Positions 22,588 to 34,099 of a stretch of 64,000 nt of DNA are shown in pieces. Origin of the DNA: Macrostomum hystrix (taxonomy: Eukaryota > Platyhelminthes > Macrostomidae). Numbering within the stretch: the stretch's first letter is position 1; each line of letters starts with the position of its first letter. The translations under genes and the position numbers were made by a program. Where the stretch lies: positions 822,501 to 886,500 of the forward strand of contig CATNEN010000010.1 of NCBI GenBank assembly GCA_950097015.1, in the 5' to 3' direction. Under the pieces are notes generated by a model. That model was not told where the DNA came from, made no database searches, and saw nothing but the letters and a program-made list of their open reading frames with translations.

Positions 22588-22909
22588 TGCTATCGCTGAG
22601 CACAAATCGCTTGTAGGGCACACCGCCGCTGTTGGCGAACGCCTTGCCGCCGCCGCGCCGCGGGGTGCTGCAAAGCCGCTTGCCGTCCGCTGACCTCACG
22701 CCGGCGCGCTGATCCCTCGTCGACGTATCCTCGCCGCACTTTCCGCCTCCAATAGCGATGGGCGTTCGGCGAATGCCCTCGGTGGGCGAGCGGGGATCCT
22801 CCGAGAGGACGCAGGAGGCCGGAGCCGGCGAGGCAGCGTCAAACGGGGGCGGAGCGACGTCGGTCACCGAGTTGTCCAAGCGATGAGCAGAGGCCTGGGA
22901 GTTGCCCAT
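22588..22909 (-). CDS. CDCA3/Tome-1-like protein, first coding exon
   Basis: ATG at 22909; the exon ends at 22588 before GTAAGT in phase 1, giving 107 residues. It begins MGNSQAS, a likely N-myristoylation start (Gly2, Ser at position 6 is replaced by Ala, Ser4 present). It contains SEDPRSPTEGIRRTPIAIG, which matches the DPRSP..GI.RTPI motif near the N-terminus of vertebrate CDCA3 (trigger of mitotic entry 1), a protein that also starts MG. CDCA3 works as an F-box-like adaptor promoting Wee1 turnover. An acceptor TTGCAG lies 11 bases upstream of the ATG, preceded by a 54-bp intron with donor GTAAGT at 22974. Later exons are not identified. The assignment rests on the one motif recalled from memory. 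Confidence 0.6.
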
Positions 22910-22920
22910 GATGCGAGTGG

Positions 22921-22974
22921 CTGCAACTGGAGAGTAGGATCAATGTGCGCCACAATGTCCACCGAAAGACTTAC
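22921..22974 (-). other. 54-bp 5'-UTR intron of the CDCA3-like gene
   Basis: On the minus strand it starts GTAAGTC and ends AGTTGCAG. The exon upstream (from 22975) runs straight into the 34/37-bp minisatellite. Confidence 0.55.
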
Positions 22975-22989
22975 TGGCGTTAGAGTGCA

Positions 22990-23925
22990 GGAATGCAATT
23001 GGAGATGAGGGGATTGGGAATTAGGGATCCGATTGGAGATGAGGGGATTGGGAATTTGGGATCTAATTGGAGATGAGGGGATTGGGAATTAGGGATCCGA
23101 TTGGAGATGAGGGGATTGGGAATTAGGAATCCGATTGGAGATGAGGGGATTGGGAATTAGGGATCCAATTGGAGATGAGGGGATTGGGAATTTGGGATCT
23201 AATTGGAGATGAGGGGATTGGGAAGTAGGGATCAGCTGATTGGAGGTGAAGGGATTGGGAAGTAGGGATCAGCTGATTGGAGGTGAAGGGATTGGGAAGT
23301 AGGGATCAGCTGATTGGAGGTGAAGGGATTGGGAAGTAGGGATCAGCTGATTGGAGGTGAAGGGATTGGGAAGTAGGGATCAGTTGATTGGAGATGAGGG
23401 GATTGGGAAGTAGGGATCAGCTGATTGGAGGTGAAGGGATTGGGAAGTAGGGATCAGCTGATTGGAGGTGAAGGGATTGGGAAGTAGGGATCAGCTGATT
23501 GGAGGTGAAGGGATTGGGAAGTAGGGATCAGCTGATTGGAGGTGAAGGGATTGGGAAGTAGGGATCAGTTGATTGGAGATGAGGGGATTGGGAAGTAGGG
23601 ATCAGCTGATTGGAGGTGAAGGGATTGGGAAGTAGGGATCAGCTGATTGGAGGTGAAGGGATTGGGAAGTAGGGATCAGCTGATTGGAGGTGAAGGGATT
23701 GGGAAGTAGGGATCAGCTGATTGGAGGTGAAGGGATTGGGAAGTAGGGATCAGCTGATTGGAGGTGAAGGGATTGGGAAGTAGGGATCAGCTGATTGGAG
23801 GTGAAGGGATTGGGAAGTAGGGATCAGCTGATTGGAGGTGAAGGGATTGGGAAGTAGGGATCAGCTGATTGGAGGTGAAGGGATTGGGAAGTAGGGATCA
23901 GTCGATTGGAGATAAAGGAGACATA
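22990..23925. repeat. 34-bp to 37-bp minisatellite at the 5' end of the CDCA3-like gene
   Basis: The first six units are 34 bp (GATTGGAGATGAGGGGATTG then GGAATTAGGGATCC). About 19 further units are 37 bp, with a 3-bp gain that creates GATCAGCTGATTGGAGG. The GATCAGCTGAT segment is palindromic. Two units with GATCAGTTGATTGGAGATGAGG punctuate the 37-bp block five units apart, so a five-unit super-repeat has duplicated. Confidence 0.95.
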
Positions 23926-23929
23926 TTGG

Positions 23930-24650
23930 AGACAATATTGTCTAAATAGGCTTTAAATAGCAGAAAACAAATATCAGCTTCAATTAGGTAAAAGTTAGGT
24001 AAGAAAGATGATTATTTATTACAGTTTAGTTCGTAAGCAAAAAACTGCCAAGCGAAAGTGACAGAACGAGGACTAGACAGGAACAAAAAGGTAGAAAAAG
24101 ATGCAATATTTAAAATAATACTGACGAGCTTGTATGCGCGCCCATGAATACTGAAGGGAGAGCCTACCTGCCTGGTACAAAAATATCTCAAGTATAAAAA
24201 TTTCTGAGCTGTGAAAGATTGGTAACGAAATTAGTCGAAATAAAACAGGGAGAGATTCTGAATTCTAATTTATACACGTCCAGGTGACGACCAGGCCAGA
24301 TAGAAAACAAAGCGAACAGGAAAGACAGTTTTTGCTAAAGACAGAACTAGTAAATGAGTACTGACCAGAATAGTGTTAGTGTAGCGACAGTTGCAGCGAC
24401 AATTAAGAGCACAGATACAGAGCAATTTAGGCTGTCAGCAGTCCATAATTCAAGTCAATCCGTTTGGAACGACTGCACAAATGCCGAACCCAATACTCCT
24501 AACTGCTCATAGTTGAAAAAAATATGGGCGGGTATGGTGGCAAGCCCAGTCCATGGACTGAACAGCTGTACACAATAGCAGCAGCTATGCCACCGGCTGC
24601 ACATCTGGCCCAACCGGGAATCTGTGATTTTTATGTGAATGGCTCGCGTC
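23930..24650. other. Spacer downstream of the UBR gene
   Basis: AT-rich sequence between the minisatellite and the UBR stop codon. It should include the UBR 3' UTR. No clear AATAAA on the minus strand close to the stop and no other gene seen. Confidence 0.4.
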
Positions 24651-24653
24651 CGA

Positions 24654-27600
24654 TCAGGGTTCGCCCAGGTCTGCGCACTGACGCCCAGCTGCCGCCTGCC
24701 CGGCCAGACGGTGTCCAAGCCAATCGGCGCGCAGGCGTTTCAATGCGGCAGCGTCCAGCGCCAGCGGCCGGCCGGGCCTAGCGGCTTCGCCGCTCAGCCG
24801 GTCGACGTAGGGAGCCGCGGCCAGGGAGGCGGCTCCGACAGCCGGCGCAACCAACAGCAAGTCGACGCTGGCGAGCCGGAGGAACACGCCGGCACCGCCG
24901 CCGCACAGTCGAACATGAGCGCCGGCAGCGCCGACAGGACGGCCGCCGTCAGGCAGGCGCACCCGGCAGCAGGCGGCGCAGACGAGGCGACCGCACAGAA
25001 GGCAGAGCGCCGGACGCACAGGCTCGGACACGGCCTGGGCCTGACGCTCGACGCTGACGATGCCACAGTCGCCGCCGATATCTGGGCAACAACGGCGACG
25101 CTGAGGCGAGGCCAGCAGCAGCAGGAGCTCGGAATAGTCGTCTGGCAGCGGAGTCAGCGAGCGAGTCAGCGGAGGCAGTGTGGGCCCGCCCTGTCGGCAC
25201 TCCAGCCTGGGGTCCAGGCACCAGTGGCTGGCCAGGTCGGCCGCTGATGGCGAGGCGGCGAACAGCTCGCAGGGATCCACCGGCAGGCGTAGAAGTTCGG
25301 CGAGATGGCTAAACTCCTTAGACAATTCTGTGTCATTATTCGCGTAGCCGTCTGCTTGCACTAACCCAATATCGTGCTGATAATCGTCGCTGTCCTCGCC
25401 AACCAGGCAGTGGAAGAATCGAACTGAAGAGCGAAGGAACGGCGCTACAGCGGAGCGCAGTTCAGCAGCGAGTTGAAGACCGGAGGCGGCCGGCGAGGAC
25501 CAGATGCCAGCGGCGAAACGGTAGGAGGTGACCAGCTGACGGGGATAAGTGTACTGACAATGCTTCAGGTAATGTCTTTTTAAGCGAAAATGTATGTATT
25601 GAATTTTATGAGTGATGTGGGAACAATGAACTGGTTGCTATTTAAAGAGATATTGTACGAGGGTCCGATGTAAAGGACTTGCTAATCTAGCCGAGCCAGT
25701 TCCTACCTGATCCAGCTGAGATTCAGCCTCCCAGGCGTCTTCACCATCGTCATCTGGCCGTGCTGGAAGCGCCAGGAACACCTGCACCAGACGGGCCGTG
25801 TAGAACAGCCGCGCCAGGCAAGCCTCGGAGCCGGCGCACACCGGGGTGGTGCAGGCGGGCCGCGGCCGACAGTCACGCAGGTACAGGTAGGGCAGCAGGT
25901 AGGTGAGCGCAATTTGGCTGCTCAGCAGGTCGGCTTGTCGCAGGCTGAGTGGGCAGAGTCGCCGGCCATCAGCTGCGGGCAGCAGGAGGAGCAGGTGGGC
26001 CAGGGCCAGCTCGCGGGCCTGCTGTTGCTGGGATTCGCCAGCCGGAACCAGGAGCGCAGCCGCTCTGGCCAGCTGCTGCAGGGCCGGCGAGCGGTGCCGA
26101 CAGCGGTGGCGTCTGTCACGGACATCGTCATCTTCGGCTTCCAGTGAGTTCAGCGAATAGGCCAGGGCCAGAGGCAGGGAGGCGAGGCGTCTCTGAAAGT
26201 CGCCAGCGGAGGCCGCGGCGCACATGCGCTGGTCGCAGGCTTCGCTCAGCTTGTCGATGAGGCCGAGAAGCTGGCCGTCATTGTCCTCCAGCCAAGCCGT
26301 CGGGTCAGGCGGCCGCTCGCAGCGGACGGTGTAGATACCGGAGAAGGAGTTGCCAATGGCGGTGCTCAGCCGTTGCTGAAGGCCAGCCAGCGACACGGGT
26401 ACCAGGCGGCAGGTAGCTGCAATTCAATAAATATCGCGCAAATGCAAGGAGACTCCAGACTCCAGAGGCGAGTCAGAATGAAAACCTACAATTGTCTCCA
26501 TGCCCGCCAGTGAAGTGAAATGCGTTGGCCACGGTGAATCGCAGGCCCTCTAGCCAGTCGTCGTAGGCAACATCGACGGCGTCCAAGGCGCGCGCCCGTT
26601 TGGGAAAGGCGGCGGGCAGCGGCGGTATCAGAGGCAGCAGGTTGTTGCAGGCCTGCCGGCACAGGGGGCAGTGAAACACGCCCGATGGACCGCGGAGATC
26701 CTGTGGAATCTGGTTATGTAGGACATAGGAGGCTCCCTGGTGGAGGCGTCTAACAGCGCACAGTATAGATTCAGCTGATTCCTTAGAGCATAAGACATTT
26801 CCGCGATCCAGCAGAGGACCAGACATTTCTCCGATCCTATAGAGGATTAGACATTTCCCCGATTTCTCAGAGGATTAAACATTTCCCCGATCCAGCAGAG
26901 GACTAGACATTTCCCCGATCCAGCAGAGGACTAGACATTTCCCCGATCCTATAGAGCATAAGACATTTCCGCGATACAGCAGAGGACCAGACATTTCTCC
27001 GATCCTATAGAGGATTAGACATTTCCCCGATTTCTCAGAGGATTAGACATTTCCCTGATCCAGCAGAGGACTAGACATTTCCCCGATCCTATAGAGGATT
27101 AGACATTTCCCCGATTTCTCAGAGGATTAGACATTTCCCCGATCCAGCAGAGGACTAGACATTTCCCCGATCCTATAGAGGATTAGACATTTCCCAGATT
27201 TCTCAGAGGATTAGACATTTCCCCGATTTCTCAGAGGATTAGACATTTCCCCGATTTCTCAGAGGACTAGACATTTCCTCGATTATATAGAGGTTTAGAC
27301 ATTTCCCCGATTCTGTAGAGGATTAGACATTTTTCGATTCTGTAGAGGATTAGACATTTCCCAATTCTGTAGAGGATTAGACATTTCCCAGATTCTGTAG
27401 AGGATTAGACATTTCCCCGATCAATTAGAGACATTCCCTGACTCCTAAGGGGATCAGACATTCCCCGACTCCTAAGGGGATCAGACATTCCCCGACTCCT
27501 AAGGGGATCAGACATTCCCCGACTCCTAAGGGGATCAGACATTCCCCGACTCCTAAGGGGATCAGACATTCCCCGACTCCTAAGAGGATCAGAAATTTCC

Positions 27601-30600
27601 CGATCCTTCAGAAACTCAGAAATTTTCTTCGGTATCTCGGAGGGTCATTTGACCAATCCTTCAGGGCCCTAGCCACTGTCTTAAGTAAGCTTATTATATG
27701 AAAGCTCACCTGAGGGCAGCAAGCCAGGTGAAAGGCGTGCCCGCAGGAAGACACGTGAACGCCCTCCAACAGGTCGGCTTCAACTGGGCCGTTCGGCCAG
27801 TGCGCAGGTCGCAGCTGGCCCCGCTGGCCGGACAGGGCAGTGGACAGCTGAACTAGGCAGCCGCACACTAGCGGACTCGAACCAAGGGCCACAGGTTCGT
27901 CGGCCTGGCATACAATGCAAACTGCGCTTGGCCACTGGAGCTGGTGCTGCTCCAAGCGCCGACTGCCGAGGAGGTACCGCATGGGCTTCGTTGTCATCGC
28001 CATCTGTGGCTTCGCTGCTTCCGCTGCCGCTACATTAGCTCCGGCGGCCAAGCCGGCTGAAAACAGCTTCTGCTGAGCGGCCATTCTAGCGAGAGCAGTC
28101 CTGCGGGCCGCGTCGATTCTCAGCCGGCGAATTCTCTCGGAATCGACATCGCCTGCAACAGAAGTGGCTACTGACGAGTTTGCCACATCGGAGGAGTGAA
28201 CGCTTGCCTTTAACTGGGCCTCGGAACAAAATTCTCGAGCCTGGCTCAGAGCAATGTCCAGAAGGCGTCCAGCCATCGACCCCGTCGGCAGGTGCGATCG
28301 AGGCAGCGAGCTCAGCGTCGAAAGCAGGCGTGGCTGCACAGCGTCGGCTGCCTCGCGAAGTCCGCAGATTAACAGCAGCAGGGAGCGCTCAACTTGAGCC
28401 TCGGACCAGAGCCTGGGCACGCGGCTGCGGACGCAGCGCTCCAGCACTGCCAGGACAACCTGCTGAGTCGCCTCGCAAACCAGCAACCGCCTGAGCGGAG
28501 CATAGGCCTTCGACAACGGTGGCAATGGCGGCAAATTCGGCTGGCAGTCGAGTAGACGCGCAAGGCTGGCTCTGGTTAGTCGTGGATGGCCCGGGCAGAC
28601 TTTCGCCATGGCATCGCCGCGCAGTCGCCATTCACCGTTGGACGGGGAGGGCTCGGCTACGCGCCTGATCACTGCGTAAATATCGGCTGGGGAATGCGTC
28701 AACAATGCGCCGCCGATAGACATGGCGAAGGCTACGGAGTTGGCGACTTCAACAAGATCGGAATGCGGCAACGAGTCGGCTGTTATTATAAGACGCGCCG
28801 TCAGTTCCTCCTCGACAGCATCCATCGCACTGGAGTCGGGCGACACTTCCGGCAAACGTCGCAGTGTGGCGAGGCTCAATAGCAGCCGGAGCGCTTCCTC
28901 GACGCCAGCTCGCATTGCTGTCTCGTCACCGTCAGAATCGGCCCCACCGGACCTGTCCTCGCCGTGCACCCAGCCGAGCACTTCGAAAGCATCCAGCAGA
29001 CGAAACGCGAAGCTTTCAATTTTCTGTGGTGCTGCGGCTGCGGCGGCTTGCAGTGCTCGAATGTCCAGCAGCTGTGGCGCTGGCTCATGCGCGTAGCGAG
29101 CCAGCGCTCGGCCAAGAGCGACGCCGCCACGGCGCCACAGGCCGGCCGCTGCCTGGCCAGACCAGGCCAGCTGGCGGAGCCAAGTGGCTACGGCCGCCTC
29201 CCATCCAGAATGCCCGCTGGAGGCTGCGCAGGCAACAGCAGCGGAGTTGGGTCCGGCCGCAACGGCTAAAGCGCCAACCAGGCGGGCCAGCGGCTGCGCC
29301 TGCGAAATGCCCACCCGGCCATCAAGTAGGGAGCGGAGGCTCGGCCGCATCGACCAACTGCATGATCTGTTATCAGGATCGTCGGGAAGTTCCAGTGTTG
29401 CACAATCAGGCGGCGATTGCCGAAGGCGATCCATCGCCACCTGGAGAGCCTCGGCGCAGTCAGTTGAACTAGCAGCGGAAAGTTGGCTGACTAGCAGTAT
29501 GACTAGGCGGCCGCAGGCAGCATCGAGCCTTTGAACAGCCTCCCAGTCAATGTCGCAGTCAGGCAGCGGGCTGGCGGGGCCTGAAGCTGGCAGTCGGCGA
29601 ATTAGTCCGGCGTCCTGCAAAGCGAGGCAGGCGTCTAGCAAAGCCGGCAGCGCAGACGATATGCCGATGGACTCGACGAATGAGTAGCCGTCGGTTGTCG
29701 ATGGCGACGCTGACCGCAGGAGTCGCTCGGCGTCGGAAAAAGCGAGTTCGGCGACGGAGCACAGGCAGCGGGAGCGCCGATCGCCGGCAGGCAAGTCGAG
29801 CGGCTCGTAAGGCCCGGAGGCGGCCGTTCCAGGACCGATCAGAGCAACTTTAAAGGCGTGCAGAATGACCGCCAAGGCGTTGCGATTAGTCAGTAGGTGG
29901 CGCGACTGGGTTGTTAGGTGAGAACAGATTAGTAGACTCTGTTATCACTAGTCAGGTCATAAAATGGCACACAAAGAAGCAGTATTCTGTGAGCGGGAAA
30001 CTCACCAGCTCGACCGACCCCAAGGCCCGGCTGCAGAGTCTCATAATAGACTGGCCGCCATCTCCGCTGTGGTCCGAATCACATCGGCTCAGCAGCAGCT
30101 GGGCGTATCGGGCCAGCCAGATCTCCGCCAGCTGCCGTCGGCTCTCTGGTCGGGCCAGCAGGCGATTCAGCAGGGCGGCAACGGAGCGCCGAGCGCCGCG
30201 CCACAGCCGATCGGCGGACAGCAGCAACCGCTCAGCGGCAGGTGGAGAGTCGCCGGCCCTGGACAGAAGGCTGTCACAGAGGGCATTGTGGAGATCGGCT
30301 GCAGAATGGTAGAGGTTATGCAAATAACCAACAGAGGTTTAGCAGTCAATCAACCAGCCATCAACCACCACCAAAACCACTTACGGTGTCTCGCAGCCGC
30401 ATCGGCCAGCCAGGCCAGCAGGCGGTGCGCCAGGAAACGCAGCGCAGCCCGCCTGGCCGGCTCCGCCCAGCAACTTCGCAGGCCCGCAGTCCGACCTTCA
30501 CAGCTGCAGCCGTCGGCGGCCAACAGGTCGGCGCAGGCGGCAACGGCAGCGTTGCGTCCGCCTTTGATTGGCGCCACCGCGCGGCCCTCCGCCTCGGCCT

Positions 30601-31932
30601 GGGCGGCGATGCCGGCGACGGCTGGGCCGGGTTGCAGGCCGAGGGAGCCGGCAAGGGCGAAGCGACGCAGTCTGCCGTCAGCGAGAAGAACAACAGCGAA
30701 CTCGGGAGATTCCATTGTGGGCGTCAGCCAAGAGTCCAGCACATCAGCTGCCGCCCCGTCAGCAGCATCCAAGCCAAGACGCAGCAGCTGCTCTGTCAAC
30801 GCATTGAATCTTGCGACCGTATCGGATGGCAATGCTGGAAACGGCGATACGGCCCTGCTTCTATGCTCGGAGCAGCTGCCACAATCGCACAGGTCCCCGC
30901 AGATGCCGGTCAGATTCCACTGCAATATGGCGGACAATATAATAGTCTTCTGACTAGCCTAACCCATTTGTGTCCTACCCAATTCTATCCTGAACCTACT
31001 CCAATCCAATCCTCAACCTACCCCAATCCAATCCTCAACCTACCCCAATCCAATCCTTAAGCTACCCACATCCAATCCTTAAGCTACCCACATCCAATCC
31101 TCAACCTACCCCAATCCAATCCTCAAACTACCCCAATCCAATCCTTAACCTACCCCAATCCAATCCTCAAACTACCCCAATCCAATCCTCAACCTACCCC
31201 AATCCAATCCTTAAGCTACCCACATCCAATCCTTAAGCTACCGACATCCAATCCTTAAGCTACCGACATCCAATCCTTAAGCTACCCACATCCAATCCTC
31301 AACATACCCCAATCCAATCCTCAACCTACCCCAATCCAATCCTCAACCTACCCCAATCCAATCCTCAACCTACCCCAATCCAATCCTCAACCTACCCCAA
31401 TCCAATCCTCAACCTACCCCAATCCAATCCTCAACCTACCCCAATCCAATCCTCAACCTACCCCAATCCAATCCTCAACATACTCCAATCCAATCCTCAA
31501 CATACTCCAATCCTATCCTCAACATACGCTACTCACCCGATATCGATGCCGCCTGTGCTCAGAGCGCATGAAGCAGTTGGCACAGAGCACACTCGAACAG
31601 AGTTGCGAGCAGTCACTGGAAGAATTCATTTAAAATTGTCATAAACAGACACGAGCATCGATTATCAGCACTTGTGACAAGACAAACTGAATCCTAGCTT
31701 ACAGGCACACAAAGGCTGGATCGCCCTCCAGCAATGGAGCGCCGCAGGACACACCAAAGATGCCATTAGCTTGAGGCACTGGCTTCTGTTGAGCAGCAAA
31801 CACAAATGTGTCAAAGGTGTGCAGCAGGTCAACCATGCCAGATTCACATCTGACAGCTAATAGTGGCTCAGTGGCCGCCTGCAGCGTCCGACCCACCTGG
31901 GCAGTGAGCAGCTGGCGCAGCTCATCTGGATC
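24654..31932 (-). CDS. UBR1/UBR2-type N-degron E3 ubiquitin ligase, eight exons, 5' end missing
   Basis: Exons in reading order: 31932-31703, 31615-31537, 30919-30385, 30298-30006, 29905-27710, 26700-26490, 26416-25707, 25553-24654 (stop TGA). All junctions are GT-AG and phases match, giving 1717 residues. The UBR box spans exons 1-3 with all Cys/His ligands (CLDCSQLC, LCANCF, EHRRHRYR, LCDCGSCSEH). It is followed by a ClpS-like N-domain (PEFAVVLLADG ... GGRNAAVAACADL). The RING is split by an intron: CIVCQADE, SCGHAFHLACC, then FHCPLCRQACNNLLPLIP. The C-terminal domain has ALCLLCGRLVC, LCGGGAGVFLR and PYVDRL. The segment LVQLSTALSGQRGQ matches UBR1/2 rather than UBR3. Such ligases recognise destabilising N-terminal residues. 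Introns at 26701-27709 and 30920-31536 are mostly minisatellite. The start exon, right of 31932, is not found. Confidence 0.92.
26780..27600. repeat. 27/28-bp minisatellite filling a UBR intron
   Basis: About 23 units of 28 bp (AGAGGATTAGACATTTCCCC plus GATYYTAT or GATTTCTC) are followed by seven 27-bp units (ACTCCTAAGGGGATCAGACA). Two sub-families alternate on the left, so dimers have been copied. The intron is 1009 bp and all but about 80-110 bp at each end is repeat. Confidence 0.95.
30985..31525. repeat. 22-bp minisatellite filling a UBR intron
   Basis: About 25 units of CCAATCCAATCCTCAACCTA or the variant CACATCCAATCCTTAAGCTA. They run to within about 15 bp of the donor at 31536 and start about 60 bp from the acceptor at 30920. 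The intron separates the middle and end of the UBR box. Confidence 0.95.
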
Positions 31933-31939
31933 CTGCAAT

Positions 31940-32565
31940 CAGATCAGGGTGGAATACGAAGGAAATGTCAGAAAATCTGTTACAACTAAACAGCAGCAAA
32001 ATTTGAGCTTTAAAAGATCAACCAGATGATGAGGCATGTAAGAGTTTTTTGAATTGGAAAAAAATAATGAAAAATAGCTATATATCGATCTAGCCATCTA
32101 GCAAAAACAAATATATATTAAGTAATATAATCCCTTCTGGTTAGCAGGACCAGAAATTCTGCATATAATTAATCCCCTAAGTTAGCAAAAACTCACACAT
32201 TATGCTAATAACCCATCAATAAGTTTATAATATACTCCCTTCCAGGTTGTTCTGTTTCAAACCAGGATAGCCAAGATGGAATGCATGTTTTCTTTAATAT
32301 CTGAAGAAGTGGATAAGCCTATGTAAAATAAAGGTGACTAATGCCACTAGAGCTTCTGTAAAGCTCAAAATAACTATAAGCTTTGAAGTGACCAAAAAAT
32401 ATACATTTTCAGATGCACAGCTTGAGCATTTGAAAGTACTCAAAGTACTAAAAAATGTGAACATTTGAAAGAACCAATTCCCCCTTAAGTCAAGAACCAA
32501 CAAAAAAGTTTTAAATAAAAGACTCAGTGTAGTTAGCTAAAGTAGTCTCCTTTGAATATTTTGTA
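31940..32565. other. AT-rich stretch 5' of the first visible UBR exon
   Basis: Presumably an intron of the UBR gene. No exon for the UBR N-terminus is evident here. Confidence 0.4.
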
Positions 32566-32569
32566 TGTG

Positions 32570-32860
32570 ATATATGCATACATGTGCAACCTCATGCAAC
32601 TTAGTTTTTGCTTTCATTTGCGACTTAGTTCATTTCATTGCTCTATTTACGACTTAGTTTGCTCTCTTTTGCTCTCTTTTTCTCTCCCCTTTTTCCTTTT
32701 CTTCATGCCTTCCTTTTTTGTCTCTTGGTCCCCCCTTTGATTTTTTTGTGCTTGGTTGATTGTTTTTTTCGACTTACCTTGCTTGGCCCTTGTTTCATCC
32801 GGCTGGTTCGGCCGGGTGTTGCGCATGTATGGATATATGATACCCTACCCTCTCTTTGTA
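32570..32860 (+). repeat. Internally deleted hAT-family copy
   Basis: GCATACATGTGCAACCT through AACTTAGTTTTT resembles 37150-37200 of the full hAT element. The following C/T-rich part, CTTACCTTGCTTGGCCC and GTTGCGCATGTATG match 40090-40290. The whole transposase region is missing, so this is a deletion derivative or a recombined fragment. The mariner element is inserted at its right side. Confidence 0.6.
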
Positions 32861-33514
32861 TAGTACAAGGGGTGTCCCAAAAGTAGTGGGAATTTTCAAT
32901 ATAGGTTGAAGTTGAATTTAGATACATGAAATTCCTCAATGTTTTATGAAAGCAGCTTTATGTATCCCTGCAAAACATTTTTAATTTTTCCTTCATTTTC
33001 TAACATTCAAAAGTTATAAGCAATTTAGTGCAGTTCCCAGGGTTCAACTTAGAGAATAGTTAGGACATTAGCAACAGCTCATTATCTAGGTTTTTTATAA
33101 AAACAATTTTGCTTTGTACTTTTTTGCACTGAGTTTACACAATGAAGGCTACATATATGGTAAAGTGTAGAGTATGTCTGGGCTGACAACAAAAATTATG
33201 CTTATGCAGAGCAATGAGCAATGAACAAAACAAAGCCAGGCAGTTTTTAGGCTTTTTATGCATACCAGCTCAGCCAGACATCTTGTCAACAATTGAAGCA
33301 TCTGAAGTTGTTGCAAAAATGTTGGGCATCTACTCAAAAGAGGGATATTAGCATGTAATTTCTACTCTGTGGAGCATGGAACAGAATGGGTTGCAGAAAA
33401 TATGGAACAGAATATGGAACAGCATGGAACAGAAAATATGCAATTGTAAGCATCCTGCAGCACATCTGAAGAAACTTATAATTAGCAAAAGCACAGATTT
33501 TACCAAATTCCAGT

Positions 33515-34065
33515 TGTTTTGGCCATATGCAGTTTCGGCTATAGCCACTTTGGCCAAAGTCCATTTCAGCCATAGCTGTTTTGGCCAAAAGCTGAATGAG
33601 CATAATAATGCTATATTATGCTACCTGCTACCGAAATGGCAGCCGATTCCACAGCAGTAAATACCTTCTTGGACTATGTAGCCGAACTCATCAGCAATAC
33701 TTGTAACGGCAAGTGAAATGCGCTCATTGGCAGTACTGAACTATTCACATTGGTGCAGAAAATTCACATTTTTACCATTCTTTGTGTACCAAGTCCTCTT
33801 CTTTTATTACTTTTGTACTGCGCAAATACTTCGAGCATGTATTTAAAATTATTTGTCATTGTAAAAGTCAAGTTCATGCTTTGCATCATTGCTATCAAAT
33901 AAAATTAACAACTCTTAAATTACTTAGAAATTAGCCATAAGAATATTGTGAGTTTAAATAAGTATGGGGCCAAACTTTTTTCTGGCCAAAATGGTTAGTG
34001 GCCAAAATTGTTTAAGGCTGAAATGGCTTTTGGCCAAAACACCTATGGCTGAAATGACCAGTTAC
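33515..34065. mobile_element. Inverted-repeat insertion nested in the mariner
   Basis: 33562-33592 and 34026-34056 are inverted copies (CATTTCAGCCATAG, then TGTTTTGGCCAAAAGC; 30 of 31 bases). Around each, further GGCCAAAA and CATTTCAGCC segments recur, so each end is a small array of a roughly 30-bp motif. No coding capacity; MITE-like. Outer borders are approximate. Confidence 0.6.
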
Positions 34066-34099
34066 CCTTTTACCAGTGGATTGAGGATTTTGAGGCTGT

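Noticed and set aside
28864-29472. Long + strand frames opposite the UBR exon
   Set aside because: Antisense shadows of a GC-rich coding exon whose minus-strand protein has clear UBR/RING homology.
30568-30807. Arg/Pro-rich + strand frame
   Set aside because: Shadow of UBR exon 3.
24654-31932. Assignment of the ligase to UBR3
   Set aside because: The RING-region match LVQLSTALSGQRGQ and a recognisable ClpS-like N-domain after the UBR box point to UBR1/2.
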